39,331 bases of DNA, taken from the NCBI GenBank assembly GCA_945947575.1, contig CAMEYM010000024.1, forward strand, positions 1 through 39,331, in the 5' to 3' direction. The notes beneath the pieces were generated by a model. It saw only the letters and a list, made by a program, of their open reading frames with translations, searched no databases and had not been told where the DNA came from. This DNA comes from Rhizobium sp. Q54. GTDB taxonomy: Bacteria; Pseudomonadota; Alphaproteobacteria; UBA2966; CAIVPW01. Every line of letters starts with the position of its first letter. The first letter of the stretch is position 1. A program made the position numbers and the translations under genes. Positions 1-11,904 of this stretch are shown here, piece by piece.

Positions 1-1
1 C

Positions 2-706
2 GATCGCGTCCTGGCCGTCGCCGGGCAGGACATCGGCAACGGCACGCGCGGCCAGACCGAGATGATGTCGGCATTCCGCACTGCCGCCGGCGCCGGTCCG
101 GTCGCCATTACGGTGAAGCGCGGGACCGAAAAGCTGTCTTTTGCCGTGACGCCCGAGCCGGCCTGCGACTACGGCTTCGCCCTGCGCCGCTCGGAACGTA
201 TCAATGCGTTCGCCGACGGCTCCAGGGTCGAGGTCACGACCGGCCTGCTGCGCTTCGTCAAGACACCCGACGAACTGGCGCTCATCGTCGGCCACGAGCT
301 TGCCCACAACGTCCTCGGCCATCGCGATTCCGCCACCCAGAATGCGGTGACCGGCGGCCTGATCGGGGCGAGCGGGGCGCTGCTTGCGGCCGGACCGCTG
401 GGGGCAGTGGTCGGCCTCGGCCTTGCCGTTCAGGGCGCCACCTATGGCGCCCGCGCCAACAGCCAGGACTACGAATCGGAGGCGGACTATGTCGGCACGT
501 ACTACGCGGCCCGCGCCGGGTACAACGTCGAGAACGCTGCCGATGTGATCCGGCGCTTCGCTGTGCTCGACCCGGGTGCTATTCATCTCCGGGGCGGCAC
601 GCACCCCTCCACCGCACTGCGGTTCCTGGCCATCGAAGAGACGGCCCGGGAAATCCGCAACAAGCAGGTGGCAGGCAGTGCGGTCGTGCCCAACGTGAGG
701 GACTAG
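2..706 (+). CDS. PDZ-M48 family metalloprotease, 5' end outside the window
   Basis: The reading frame is open from base 2, so the gene starts upstream of the window. An internal ATG at 62 is probably not the start, because the residues before it (DRVLAVAGQDI and onward) already read as the middle of a PDZ domain. The PDZ ends near base 150. An M48 peptidase core follows, with the zinc motif HELAH at bases 293-307 and the third-ligand region SEADYVG near base 480. A Gly/Ala-rich hydrophobic stretch lies between them. M48 enzymes cut misfolded or membrane-associated proteins at the envelope; the PDZ probably recruits substrates. The end HPSTALR resembles the conserved C-terminal HP...R motif of this family. 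It ends 26 bases before tpiA. The substrate is unknown, and any signal peptide lies outside the window. Confidence 0.88.
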   Translation, partial: DRVLAVAGQDIGNGTRGQTEMMSAFRTAAGAGPVAITVKRGTEKLSFAVTPEPACDYGFALRRSERINAFADGSRVEVTTGLLRFVKTPDELALIVGHELAHNVLGHRDSATQNAVTGGLIGASGALLAAGPLGAVVGLGLAVQGATYGARANSQDYESEADYVGTYYAARAGYNVENAADVIRRFAVLDPGAIHLRGGTHPSTALRFLAIEETAREIRNKQVAGSAVVPNVRD

Positions 707-732
707 GCGCACGAGCGGGGAGCATTAGGCGG

Positions 733-1533
733 ATGGCGAACGCACCGATTCCACTGATCGCCGGCAACTGGAAGATGAACCTCTTCCACAACGATGGCCA
801 CTCGTTGGCCAACGACATTGCCGAGAAGATGTTGAACCGCGTCGGACCCTCGGTCGATATCGCCATCTGCCCGCCGCTATCGCTGACGGGCTCGATTTGT
901 GCGTTCCTGTCGGCGACGCCGCTGCGCGTCGGCGCCCAGGACTGCAGCCCGCTGCACAACGGCGCGCACACCGGCGATGTCTCGGCTGAGATGATCGCGA
1001 ACCTGGGGTGCGCCTGTTGCATCGTCGGACACTCCGAGCGGCGCCGCGACCATGGCGAGACCAACCAGGTCGTCCATGCCAAGGCCGAGGCGGTGCACCG
1101 AACTCGTATGACTGCGATCATCTGCATCGGCGAGACCGAAGCAGAGCGCAACGCCGGCAAGACCATCGAGGTCGTCACCAAGCAGCTGCAGGAGTCGGTG
1201 CCGGAAGGCAGCACCTCCGGCAACACGGTGATTGCTTATGAGCCGGTGTGGGCTATCGGCACCGGCCGGACGCCGACCGTTGCCGAGATCGCCGAGGTGC
1301 ATCAGCACATCCGCGACCTGCTGTTCGAGATGTTGGACTACGACGGCTACGCCATTCGCATCCTCTACGGCGGCTCAGTGAACGAGAAGAACGCCAACGA
1401 AATCCTGCGCGTGCCGCACGTCAACGGCGCGCTGGTGGGCGGCGCCAGCCTGAAGATCGATAGCTTCTGGTCGATCGTCGAAGCGGTGCCCAAGCCCTCC
1501 GAGGTGAGCGCGCCGGTTCGGGTCAAGGCGTAA
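733..1533 (+). CDS. tpiA: Triosephosphate isomerase
   Basis: This enzyme interconverts dihydroxyacetone phosphate and glyceraldehyde 3-phosphate in the cytoplasm. The 266-residue length is slightly above the usual 250. The substrate-binding GNWKMN is at residues 11-16 with Lys14, the catalytic His100 lies in VGHSERR, the catalytic Glu170 in AYEPVWAIGTG, and the phosphate-binding GGSV near residue 214. The ATG at 733 is the only start that leaves the N-terminal strand intact. It heads a plus-strand run of housekeeping genes (secG, pyrG, kdsA, eno), an order common in alphaproteobacteria. The next gene begins 5 bases after its stop, so the two are probably co-transcribed. The last 15 or so residues are a variable tail. 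Confidence 0.97.
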   Translation: MANAPIPLIAGNWKMNLFHNDGHSLANDIAEKMLNRVGPSVDIAICPPLSLTGSICAFLSATPLRVGAQDCSPLHNGAHTGDVSAEMIANLGCACCIVGHSERRRDHGETNQVVHAKAEAVHRTRMTAIICIGETEAERNAGKTIEVVTKQLQESVPEGSTSGNTVIAYEPVWAIGTGRTPTVAEIAEVHQHIRDLLFEMLDYDGYAIRILYGGSVNEKNANEILRVPHVNGALVGGASLKIDSFWSIVEAVPKPSEVSAPVRVKA

Positions 1534-1538
1534 GCAGC

Positions 1539-2444
1539 GTGGCGCTGACCGCCGCGGAGTTTCGGCGCCGGTCTTTGGCGCCGTTCACCGACAAGGCGGG
1601 GACGTTCGCGCCGCTCAAGACCGCGACCTTCGCGCTGCTCGCGGCACCGGGCGTGTGGCTCGGCTGGGCCTACGCCACCGACAACCTCGGGGGTTTTCCG
1701 CTCAAGGCGCTGCTCAACGAGACGGGCCTGTGGGGCATCCGCTTCATCGTACTGACGCTGGCCGTGACACCGCTGCGGCGCATCCTGCAGTGGCCGAAGC
1801 TCGTCACCCTGCGCCGCATGATCGGCATCGCCGCGTTCGCCTATTCGGCAGTGCACCTGTGGATCTACGTGCCGTACATGGCCTACGACGTCGGCCGCAT
1901 CGGGTCCGAGATCGTGCTGCGGTTCTACCTGCTGGTCGGCACGCTCGCTGTGCTGGCGATGGTGCCGCTCGCCGTGACCTCGACCGACACGATGGTGAAG
2001 CGCCTGGGCGGCGTACGCTGGCGCCGCCTGCATCAGCTGGTCTACGCGGTCGGCATCCTGGCGATGCTGCACTTCTATCTGCTGCTGGCGAAGTTGCAGA
2101 CGCCGGAGGCACAAATCCTGGCCGGCCTGCTGATCTGGCTGCTGGCCTACCGGCTGCTCTACGCTTGGCGCGGCACCATGCCGACCCCGTGGCTTTTGAT
2201 TCTCTCGATCGGCGCCGCCATCCTGACCATGGGCGCCGAGGCGGCGTTCTACGGCATCAGCTCCGGCGGCCGCATCCCTGTGTCCGCAGTGCTGGGCGCC
2301 AATTTCTCGCTCGAATCCGGCATCCGTCCGGCCTGGGTGATCCTCGGATTCGGCCTGGCCGTCACCTTGGCGGGCTGGGTGCGCGACCGCATGTCGCCCC
2401 CGCGCGAGCGGAGGCGGGGCCCGCAACTTGAAGCCGCCAGCTAG
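1539..2444 (+). CDS. msrQ: MsrQ-like heme-binding membrane subunit with extended C-terminus
   Basis: The protein has 301 residues and belongs to the ferric-reductase-like transmembrane family. Conserved histidines suited to heme ligation are seen at His106 (SAVHLWIY), His165 (RRLHQLVY) and His178 (MLHFYLLL), as in MsrQ/YedZ. In the known system MsrQ passes electrons from quinol or flavin to the periplasmic molybdoprotein MsrP, which repairs oxidised methionines. MsrQ is usually about 200-220 residues; here roughly 90 more follow, with two further hydrophobic segments (near residues 215-235 and 265-285). No msrP is visible in the window. The start is a GTG at 1539, five bases after tpiA, which suggests translation from the same message. 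The partner, and so the exact role, is inferred. Confidence 0.8.
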   Translation: MALTAAEFRRRSLAPFTDKAGTFAPLKTATFALLAAPGVWLGWAYATDNLGGFPLKALLNETGLWGIRFIVLTLAVTPLRRILQWPKLVTLRRMIGIAAFAYSAVHLWIYVPYMAYDVGRIGSEIVLRFYLLVGTLAVLAMVPLAVTSTDTMVKRLGGVRWRRLHQLVYAVGILAMLHFYLLLAKLQTPEAQILAGLLIWLLAYRLLYAWRGTMPTPWLLILSIGAAILTMGAEAAFYGISSGGRIPVSAVLGANFSLESGIRPAWVILGFGLAVTLAGWVRDRMSPPRERRRGPQLEAAS

Positions 2445-2463
2445 TCATCCCAACTTGCTGTGG

Positions 2464-2469
2464 TATAAG
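2464..2469 (+). promoter_or_regulatory. secG: Possible -10 element upstream of secG
   Basis: TATAAG lies 66 bases before the secG start, just after the msrQ-like gene ends. No good -35 hexamer stands 16-18 bases upstream, so this is a weak candidate only. Confidence 0.2.
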
Positions 2470-2534
2470 CCCGCGCGCGGCCCCAAGTGATCCGTAATCC
2501 GGGCCGCCTGTTTCCTCCCGTCAGCTGAGTCGCG

Positions 2535-3023
2535 ATGCAAACGATCGTCCTGGTCATCCACGTCATGTTGGCGATCGCGCTGTGCGGCGTCGTGCTGTTG
2601 CAGCGCAGCGAAGGCGGCGGCCTCGGCATGGGTGGCGGCGGCGCCAGCGGCGGTCTCGGCCTGATGAGCGGCCGCACGACGGCCAACCTGCTCACCCGCA
2701 CCACGGCGATCCTGGCCGGCTCGTTCATGGCCACCAGCATCCTGCTCGCGGTGCTCAGCGGCGGCAGCCAGCGCGGATCGGTCCTCGATCGCGCGCCGGA
2801 GTTGCCGCCGATCAACGTCCCGATGCAGGCGCCGACGCCCAACTTCGGCGCTCCGGCACCGGTAGTCCCGGGTCCCACGACCGTTCCAGGCGCTAATACG
2901 CCCGAGGGTCCGGCCGGGTTCCAGCCGGCGCCGCAGCAAGCGCCCGCCAACCAGAACCCGGTTGTTCCGTTTAATCCGGCTCCGGCCGCACCGGGCGCGC
3001 CCGCGGTTCCGTTCGGCAAGTAA
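2535..3023 (+). CDS. secG: Preprotein translocase subunit SecG
   Basis: SecG is the small accessory subunit of the SecYEG channel in the inner membrane. Two transmembrane helices are visible, at about residues 3-23 and 55-77, with the family signature VVLLQRSEGGGLGMGGG between them. At 162 residues it is longer than the typical 75-130. The extra length is a low-complexity tail rich in Pro, Ala and Asn from about residue 85. Such tails are frequent in alphaproteobacterial SecG and their function is not known. The gene lies between the tpiA/msrQ pair and pyrG. Confidence 0.93.
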   Translation: MQTIVLVIHVMLAIALCGVVLLQRSEGGGLGMGGGGASGGLGLMSGRTTANLLTRTTAILAGSFMATSILLAVLSGGSQRGSVLDRAPELPPINVPMQAPTPNFGAPAPVVPGPTTVPGANTPEGPAGFQPAPQQAPANQNPVVPFNPAPAAPGAPAVPFGK

Positions 3024-3059
3024 TCCCGCGCCCCGAGTTGGGTGTGCGGTTCCAACTAG

Positions 3060-4738
<1,679 letters not shown>

Positions 4739-4739
<1 letters not shown>

Positions 4740-5632
4740 TGGCGTCCGATCGTCGCGCCGGAGGCGCGCATCAAACAGAACGCAATCTTGGGGGCACACG
4801 TCCGCGCACCGTTCAGGTCGGCAACGTCTCGATCGCCAACGATCGTCCGCTCGCGCTCATCGCCGGCCCGTGCGCGATGGAGAGCCGCGCGCACGCGATG
4901 GAGATGGCGAGCGCGCTCAGCGAAATCACCAAGAAGCTCGGCATCGGCCTCATCTACAAGACGTCGTTCGACAAGGCCAACCGCACCAAGAGCGACGCCT
5001 TCCGCGGCGTCGGGCTCGACGCGGCTCTCGAGGTGTTCGCCGAGGTGAAGGCGAAGTTCGGCTGCCCGGTACTCACCGACGTTCACGACGCCGACCAGTG
5101 CGCGCCGGTCGCCAGGGTCGTCGACGTGCTGCAGATCCCGGCGTTCCTGTGCCGCCAGACGGACTTGCTGATCGCTGCCGGCAAGACCGGCGCTGTTATC
5201 AACGTCAAGAAGGGCCAGTTCCTGGCGCCCTGGGACATGAAGAACGTCGCCGCCAAGGTGGCGAGCACGGGGAACGACAAGATTCTGCTGACCGAGCGTG
5301 GCGCTTCGTTCGGCTACAACACGTTGGTTTCCGATTTCCGCGCGCTGCCGGCGATGGCCGAGACCGGGTATCCGGTCGTGTTCGACGCCACGCATTCGGT
5401 GCAGCAGCCGGGCGGGCTCGGGGATCGCACCGGCGGCGAGCGCAAGTACGTGCCGGTGCTGGCGCGCGCGGCCGCCGCGGTCGGCTGCGCGGCGATCTTC
5501 ATGGAAACCCACCAGGATCCGGACAACGCGCCGAGTGACGGACCCAACATGGTGCGCTTGTCGGACTTGCCGGAATTGCTCGAAACCGTTATCGCACTCG
5601 ACCGAGTCACCAAGGCCCGCACCGTCGCGTAG
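4739..5632 (+). CDS. kdsA: 3-deoxy-8-phosphooctulonate synthase (KDO-8-P synthase)
   Basis: This enzyme condenses phosphoenolpyruvate with arabinose 5-phosphate to give KDO 8-phosphate, the precursor of the inner core sugar of lipopolysaccharide, so the organism is Gram-negative. Family motifs include LALIAGPCAMES, YKTSFDKANRTK, FLCRQTDLL, INVKKGQFLAPWDM, VVFDATHSVQQPGG and FMETHQDPDNAPSDGPNM. The ATG at 4739 overlaps the pyrG stop by one base and gives 297 residues, about 20 more than usual. The extra N-terminal residues (rich in Arg and Gly) look non-conserved. The open frame continues upstream to 4442, but that part lies inside pyrG and is not a credible start. Confidence 0.96.
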
Positions 5633-6952
<1,320 letters not shown>

Positions 6953-6983
6953 CCGCACCCTGCATGCGTGATTCGATCCGTTC

Positions 6984-7292
6984 GTGGGTCTGTTCGAGCT
7001 GAGACAGCGATCCCGGACGGCGCTGGCGACCCTGTTGGGCGCCTCGGCCATCGCGTATTTCGGCTACCATGCGGTGCAGGGCGATCGCGGCATCGAGGAG
7101 TGGTTCCGGCTCACCGGACAGCTCGAGGCGCTCGAGAAGCGGCAAGTCCTCAACGCGACGCGCATCGCCACGCTCGAGCGGCGCGTCGGCCTATTGCGCG
7201 AAGAAACTCTCGACCGCGACCTGCTTGATGAGCGCGCGCGTGCGGTGCTCGGCCTCGCCCGCCCGGACGAGGTCATCATTCTCGGGCGCTAG
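6984..7292 (+). CDS. ftsB: FtsB/DivIC-type septum formation initiator
   Basis: This is a small bitopic division protein of 102 residues. A short cytoplasmic N-terminus is followed by a membrane helix (about residues 14-30, TALATLLGASAIAYFGYHAV), a coiled-coil stretch (about 35-68, with a leucine heptad pattern: LEALEKRQVLNATRIATLE) and the C-terminal RAVLGLARPDEVIIL. In known systems FtsB pairs with FtsL and FtsQ in the divisome at the inner membrane. The start is a GTG at 6984. Its place between eno and pdhA is the usual alphaproteobacterial one and supports the call. Confidence 0.9.
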   Translation: MGLFELRQRSRTALATLLGASAIAYFGYHAVQGDRGIEEWFRLTGQLEALEKRQVLNATRIATLERRVGLLREETLDRDLLDERARAVLGLARPDEVIILGR

Positions 7293-7398
7293 CTGCCTCA
7301 GCGATTCGTGTCCGCCAGACGGACTTCGCGGCAATTTCCTTGCGGGCTGCGACGCTTAGCACCCGTATGGGCCGCGCTTTTCGCCCGCCGTTGGCGGT

Positions 7399-8454
7399 AT
7401 GATGCGGTCCTCCATGGTCACCAGGACCACCAAGAGCGCGAAATCCAACGGCGACAACGGCGGTGCCCAGCACAGCCGGGACGACTTGCTGCGCTACTAC
7501 CGCGACATGCTGCTGATCCGCCGCTTCGAGGAGAAGGCGGGCCAGCTGTACGGCATGGGCCTGATCGGCGGATTCTGCCACCTGTACATCGGACAGGAAG
7601 CGGTCGTCGTCGGCATGCAGGCGGCGATCACGCCCGACGACATGGTCATCACCAGCTACCGCGACCATGGCCACATGCTGGCGACTGGCATGGACCCGAA
7701 GGGCGTAATGGCGGAGCTCACGGGGCGCACCGGCGGCTATAGCCGTGGCAAGGGTGGGTCGATGCACATGTTCTCGCGCGAGAAGAACTTCTTCGGCGGC
7801 CACGGCATCGTGGGCACGCCGGCGTCGCTCGGGCTAGGTCTCGCGTTCGCGCAGCGCTATCGCAACACCAAGAACATCGTGCTGGCGTACTTCGGCGACG
7901 GCGCCGCCAACCAGGGCCAGGTCGCCGAGTCGTTCAACATGGCGCAGCTCTGGAAGCTGCCCATCCTGTTCATCATCGAGAACAACCAGTACGCCATGGG
8001 CACGTCCGTCGCGCGCTCGTCCGCGCAGACGCAGCTGTCCAAACGCGGCGAGAGCTTCGGCATCCCGGGCCGCCAAGTAGACGGCATGGACGTGCTGACC
8101 GTGAAGTCGGTCGCCGACGAGGCCGTGGCGCACGCGCGCAGCGAAGGCCCGATGATCCTCGAGATGATGACCTATCGCTACCGCGGGCACTCGATGTCCG
8201 ATCCGGCCAAGTACCGGACGCGCGAAGAGGTCGATAAGGTCAAGAACGAGCGCGATCCCATAGACAACGTGCGCGATCGCCTGCTCAAGGCAGGCGTCGA
8301 CGAGGGTGAGCTCAAGGCCATCGACCGCGAGATCAAGGACCGCATCGCCGGCGCCGCGGAGTTCGCCCAGCAAAGCCCCGAACCTGATCCGGCGGAGCTG
8401 TACACCGACATCTTGGTCTCTCTTGAGGGCGCGCGCGAAGCGCGCGACGCGTAG
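7399..8454 (+). CDS. pdhA: Pyruvate dehydrogenase E1 component, alpha subunit
   Basis: Together with PdhB this forms the thiamine-diphosphate-dependent E1 that decarboxylates pyruvate. The 351 residues show the branched-chain/acetyl-transferring E1 alpha fold: FCHLYIGQEAVVVG, SYRDHGHMLATG, GGSMHMFS, the ThDP and magnesium motif starting FGDGAANQGQ, and YRYRGHSMSDPAKYR (the site regulated by phosphorylation in eukaryotes). An ATG at 7414 is an alternative start and would remove five residues. The 106-base gap before the gene has a TATGAT at 7398-7403 that could be a -10 element, but no convincing -35. The gene abuts pdhB with no spacer. Confidence 0.97.
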   Translation: MMRSSMVTRTTKSAKSNGDNGGAQHSRDDLLRYYRDMLLIRRFEEKAGQLYGMGLIGGFCHLYIGQEAVVVGMQAAITPDDMVITSYRDHGHMLATGMDPKGVMAELTGRTGGYSRGKGGSMHMFSREKNFFGGHGIVGTPASLGLGLAFAQRYRNTKNIVLAYFGDGAANQGQVAESFNMAQLWKLPILFIIENNQYAMGTSVARSSAQTQLSKRGESFGIPGRQVDGMDVLTVKSVADEAVAHARSEGPMILEMMTYRYRGHSMSDPAKYRTREEVDKVKNERDPIDNVRDRLLKAGVDEGELKAIDREIKDRIAGAAEFAQQSPEPDPAELYTDILVSLEGAREARDA

Positions 8455-9855
8455 GTGCCGACAGCCGTCCGCATGCCGGCGCTGTCGCCGACCATGACGC
8501 ATGGGCGCATCGCCCGCTGGCGCAAGACCGTCGGCGAAAAGGTGGCCTCCGGCGATGTCATCGCCGAGATCGAGACAGACAAGGCGACCATGGAGCTGGA
8601 AGCGGCCGACGACGGCATCTTCGGCAGAGTCGTCGTACCGGAGGGGACCAACGACGTCCCGGTCAACGAAGTCATCGCGCTGCTGCTGAACGACGGCGAG
8701 GGCAAGGAAGCGCTCGACAAGGCACCGCCCAAGGGTCCCGCGCCGCAGCCGAAACCCGTGCAGGCGCCGCCCGCGCAGAAGCCGGTGCCGATCAAGGAAC
8801 CGACCAAGCCGTCGGACCAGAGGCCCGGCTCCGGCGGCACGCCGCAGTCGGCGGAACCCGCGGCGAGCGGCGCCATGGTCACGCAGACCGTGCGTGAGGC
8901 GTTGCGCGACGCCATGGCCGAGGAGATGCGGCGCGATCCGGATGTCTTCCTGATGGGCGAAGAGGTCGCGCAGTACGAAGGGGCCTATAAAGTGAGCCAA
9001 GGGCTGCTCGCCGAATTCGGTCCGCGGCGCGTGGTGGACACGCCTATCACCGAGTACGGATTTGCCGGCGTCGGCGTCGGCGCGGCGTATGCGGGGCTCA
9101 AGCCGATCGTCGAGTTCATGACGTTCAACTTCGCCATGCAGGCGATGGATCACATCGTCAATTCGGCCGCCAAGACTCTCTACATGTCGGGTGGCCAGAT
9201 GCCGGTGCCGATCGTGTTCCGCGGGCCGAACGGTCCCGCCTCACGCGTTGCCGCCCAACACTCGCAGGATTTCGCCGCGTGGTACGCGAGCGTGCCGGGC
9301 CTGAAGGTTGTCTCGCCGTACACGGCGGCCGACGCGAAGGGCTTACTCAAGGCGGCCATTCGCGATCCGAACCCGGTCGTGTTCCTGGAGAACGAGTTGC
9401 TCTACGGGCGCTCGTTCGAGGTGCCGACAGGCGACTACGTGATTCCGATCGGCAAGGCGCGCATCGCCCGCGAGGGCAAGCACGTCACCATCGTCGCGCA
9501 CTCGCTCAGCGTCGCGCATTCGCTCGCTGCTGCCGACGAGCTCGCCAAGGAAGGCATCGAGGCGGAGGTCATCGACCTGCGCACACTGCGCCCGCTCGAC
9601 CTCGACACGATCCTCGCGTCGGTGCGCAAGACCAACCGCATCGTCTCGGTCGAGGAAGGCTGGCCGACCGCCGGCATCGGCGCGGAGATCGCGGCGCTCG
9701 TTGTGCAGCACGCATTCGACGATCTCGATGCGCCGCCGACGCGCGTCACCGGCCAGGACGTGCCGCTCCCCTACGCCGCTAACCTCGAGAAGCTCGCGCT
9801 GCCGAAGCCGGAGCACGTCGTCGCGGCGGCGAAGGCCGTGCTGTACCGCCAGTGA
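8455..9855 (+). CDS. pdhB: Pyruvate dehydrogenase E1 component, beta subunit with N-terminal lipoyl domain
   Basis: The protein has 466 residues. The first 75 or so form a biotinyl/lipoyl domain, with the lipoylated lysine in [13 protein letters not shown] Pro/Ala/Lys-rich flexible linker runs to about residue 140. The transketolase-like E1 beta fold follows ([67 protein letters not shown]). A lipoyl-bearing E1 beta is an established feature of alphaproteobacterial complexes. The start is a GTG directly after the pdhA stop, so translation is coupled. The lipoyl domain is very like that at the start of pdhC, which suggests duplication between the two genes. Confidence 0.97.
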   Translation: MPTAVRMPALSPTMTHGRIARWRKTVGEKVASGDVIAEIETDKATMELEAADDGIFGRVVVPEGTNDVPVNEVIALLLNDGEGKEALDKAPPKGPAPQPKPVQAPPAQKPVPIKEPTKPSDQRPGSGGTPQSAEPAASGAMVTQTVREALRDAMAEEMRRDPDVFLMGEEVAQYEGAYKVSQGLLAEFGPRRVVDTPITEYGFAGVGVGAAYAGLKPIVEFMTFNFAMQAMDHIVNSAAKTLYMSGGQMPVPIVFRGPNGPASRVAAQHSQDFAAWYASVPGLKVVSPYTAADAKGLLKAAIRDPNPVVFLENELLYGRSFEVPTGDYVIPIGKARIAREGKHVTIVAHSLSVAHSLAAADELAKEGIEAEVIDLRTLRPLDLDTILASVRKTNRIVSVEEGWPTAGIGAEIAALVVQHAFDDLDAPPTRVTGQDVPLPYAANLEKLALPKPEHVVAAAKAVLYRQ

Positions 9856-9866
9856 TCGTTTCGTAG

Positions 9867-11111
9867 ATGCCGATCCCCGTCACCATGCCGGCGCTGTCGC
9901 CGACCATGACCGAAGGCCGCCTGGCGACCTGGCGCAAGCGGGAAGGCGACGCGGTCAAGGCGGGCGAGGTCATCGCCGAGATCGAGACCGACAAAGCGAC
10001 CATGGAACTCGAGGCCGTCGATGACGGCACGCTCGGCCGCATCGTCGTGCCTGCTGGCGCCGCGGGCGTAAAGGTCAACAGCGTCATCGCCATGCTGCTC
10101 GAAGAGGGCGAAGACAAGTCGGCGCTGGATCGCGCACCCAAGGCGGCCGCGCCGGTAGCGGTAGCGAAGCCCGCCGCGTCAGTTGCGCCTGCGCCTGCAC
10201 CTGCGCCGCCCGCTGCTCCCAAGCCGAACGGCTCTGCTCGTGTCCTTGCCAGCCCGCTCGCGCGTAAGCTCGCGAAGGAGCAGAGCATCGATCTCGCTTC
10301 GTTGAAAGGTTCCGGACCCGGCGGCCGCGTCGTGCAGCGCGACCTCGCCAGCGCGTCCAGTGCGCCTGTCGCCGCAAGACCTCCGGTGCTGCCTACGGAA
10401 GCGGGCACGCTGATCCCGCACAACAATATCCGTCGCATCACGGCCGAGCGCCTCACCGAGGCGTGGCGGACGATCCCGCACATCTATCTCAACGTCGATT
10501 GCACCGTCGATCGGCTGATGGAGGCGCGCGCCGAGCTCAACGCGCGGGCGGGCCTCCTGCCGAAGGCGGGCTCTTCGCCCGACGGTACCAAGCTCAGCGT
10601 CAACGACTTCGTCATCCGCGCCGTCGCGTTCGCCTTGCGCAAGGTGCCGGAGATGAACTCGCAGTGGACGTCGGCCGGCACGTTGCGCCTGGCGTCCATC
10701 GATGTCGCCATCGCGGTGGCGCTGCCCAACGGCCTCATCACCCCGATCATCCGCCGCGCCGACACAAAGGGCCTCGCCGAGATCTCCAGCGAGATGCGCT
10801 CGCTTGCCGAGAAGGCGCGCGCCGGCAAGCTGATGCCCGAGGAGTACCAGGGCGGCGGCTTCGCCATCTCCAACCTCGGCATGTACGGCATCAAGGACTT
10901 CGGCGCGATCGTCAATCCGCCCCAGGCCGGTATCCTCGCTGTCGGGGTCGCCGAGAAGCGGCCCATCGTCAAGAACGGCGCGCTCGCCATCGGCTCCGTC
11001 ATGAGTTGCACGCTGTCGTGCGACCATCGCGTCGTCGACGGCGCCATCGGGGCGCAATTCCTGACCGCGGTCAAAGGCTTCCTCGAGGAGCCGATGACCA
11101 TGCTGCTCTAG
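9867..11111 (+). CDS. pdhC: Dihydrolipoamide acetyltransferase (E2) of pyruvate dehydrogenase
   Basis: E2 forms the core of the complex and passes the acetyl group to coenzyme A. The order is one lipoyl domain (residues 1-78, lysine in [12 protein letters not shown]), an Ala/Pro linker, a peripheral subunit-binding domain (about residues 125-160, VLASPLARKLAKEQ...GPGGRVVQRDL) that holds E3 or E1, and the catalytic acyltransferase domain with the active-site motif SCDHRVVDGAIGAQFL near the C-terminus. The length of 414 fits a one-lipoyl E2. The N-terminal [15 protein letters not shown] is typical of the acetyl-transferring type. Eleven bases separate it from pdhB. Confidence 0.97.
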   Translation: MPIPVTMPALSPTMTEGRLATWRKREGDAVKAGEVIAEIETDKATMELEAVDDGTLGRIVVPAGAAGVKVNSVIAMLLEEGEDKSALDRAPKAAAPVAVAKPAASVAPAPAPAPPAAPKPNGSARVLASPLARKLAKEQSIDLASLKGSGPGGRVVQRDLASASSAPVAARPPVLPTEAGTLIPHNNIRRITAERLTEAWRTIPHIYLNVDCTVDRLMEARAELNARAGLLPKAGSSPDGTKLSVNDFVIRAVAFALRKVPEMNSQWTSAGTLRLASIDVAIAVALPNGLITPIIRRADTKGLAEISSEMRSLAEKARAGKLMPEEYQGGGFAISNLGMYGIKDFGAIVNPPQAGILAVGVAEKRPIVKNGALAIGSVMSCTLSCDHRVVDGAIGAQFLTAVKGFLEEPMTMLL

Positions 11112-11121
11112 GGGGGCGAGA

Positions 11122-11904
11122 ATGGGTGCGAAGTACGACAAGCCTACGCAGGCGCTCATGCGCGACTTTGCGAGCAAGCATCTGAGCGCGGGCCAAGTGT
11201 TCGGCAAAGAGCCGGCCGTTCGATGGTTCGCCGAGAACTATCCGAAAATCAATCCAACGACTGTGAAGATTCACATGGAGGCGATGTCCGTGAACTCACG
11301 GAATCGCATGCATTACCCGAACATCAAGCCCACCAGTGGACACGACCTCTTTCTTAAGATCGGAAAGGGCCAATATCGACTCTGGGATCCAACGACGGAC
11401 CCAGCGCCAGTCTATGCGACGACGCTCGCGCAGGCGCCTTCTGTGGAGGTGTCTGAGGACCTTTCCGACGGCGATGCGACAGAAGCGGAGGAACGACGCG
11501 GTTCCGAGACGGAGTTCGCTTTGGAGGCGCACCTTCGCGACTACCTTGCACGCAATCTCGGGTTGCTGGAGCCGGGGCTGCATCTCTACGAGGAAGAAGG
11601 GATTACCGGCATTGAGTTTCCCGTGGGCGGTCGATTCATCGATATCCTCGCGGTTGATCGAGATGGTTCGCTTGTTGCAGTTGAACTGAAAGTGTCGCGT
11701 GGGTACGACCGCACCGTAGGCCAGTTGCTTCGTTACATGGGCTGGCTGGAGAACAACCTTGCGAACGGGAAGCAGATAAGGGGCATCATCGTCGCAAGCC
11801 AGATCACCGATGATCTGCGATTGGCGTGCTCGCGCATCGTCGGAGTGACGCTCGCTGAGTACGAACTCTCGATGAAGCTAAAGCCCGTAATGGTGCGTGC
11901 TTGA
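11122..11904 (+). CDS. Predicted nuclease: DUF7669-like N-terminus plus NucS/DUF91-like PD-(D/E)XK domain
   Basis: The protein has 260 residues. Residues 1-90 (KPTQALMRDFASKHLSAG, YPKINPTTVKIHM, DLFLKIGKGQYRLWDP) resemble the DUF7669 domain found next to nuclease domains. After an acidic linker (about 105-130), residues 130-255 show a NucS/DUF91-like restriction fold: Glu135 in EFALEAHL, Asp174 in GGRFIDILAVD, the E-x-K pair in VAVELK (Glu188, Lys190) and Gln201 in VGQLLRYMGWL. All expected catalytic positions are present, so it may cut DNA; no substrate can be named. It sits 10 bases after pdhC and overlaps the next start. GC is visibly lower: a hand count gives 33/60 at 11281-11340 against 40/60 at 10981-11040. 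That suggests insertion by transfer. Confidence 0.72.
   Translation: MGAKYDKPTQALMRDFASKHLSAGQVFGKEPAVRWFAENYPKINPTTVKIHMEAMSVNSRNRMHYPNIKPTSGHDLFLKIGKGQYRLWDPTTDPAPVYATTLAQAPSVEVSEDLSDGDATEAEERRGSETEFALEAHLRDYLARNLGLLEPGLHLYEEEGITGIEFPVGGRFIDILAVDRDGSLVAVELKVSRGYDRTVGQLLRYMGWLENNLANGKQIRGIIVASQITDDLRLACSRIVGVTLAEYELSMKLKPVMVRA

Noticed and set aside
7834-9153. Minus-strand open frame opposite pdhA and pdhB
   Set aside because: Shadow of pdhA/pdhB; repetitive Arg/Gly/His composition and no domain.
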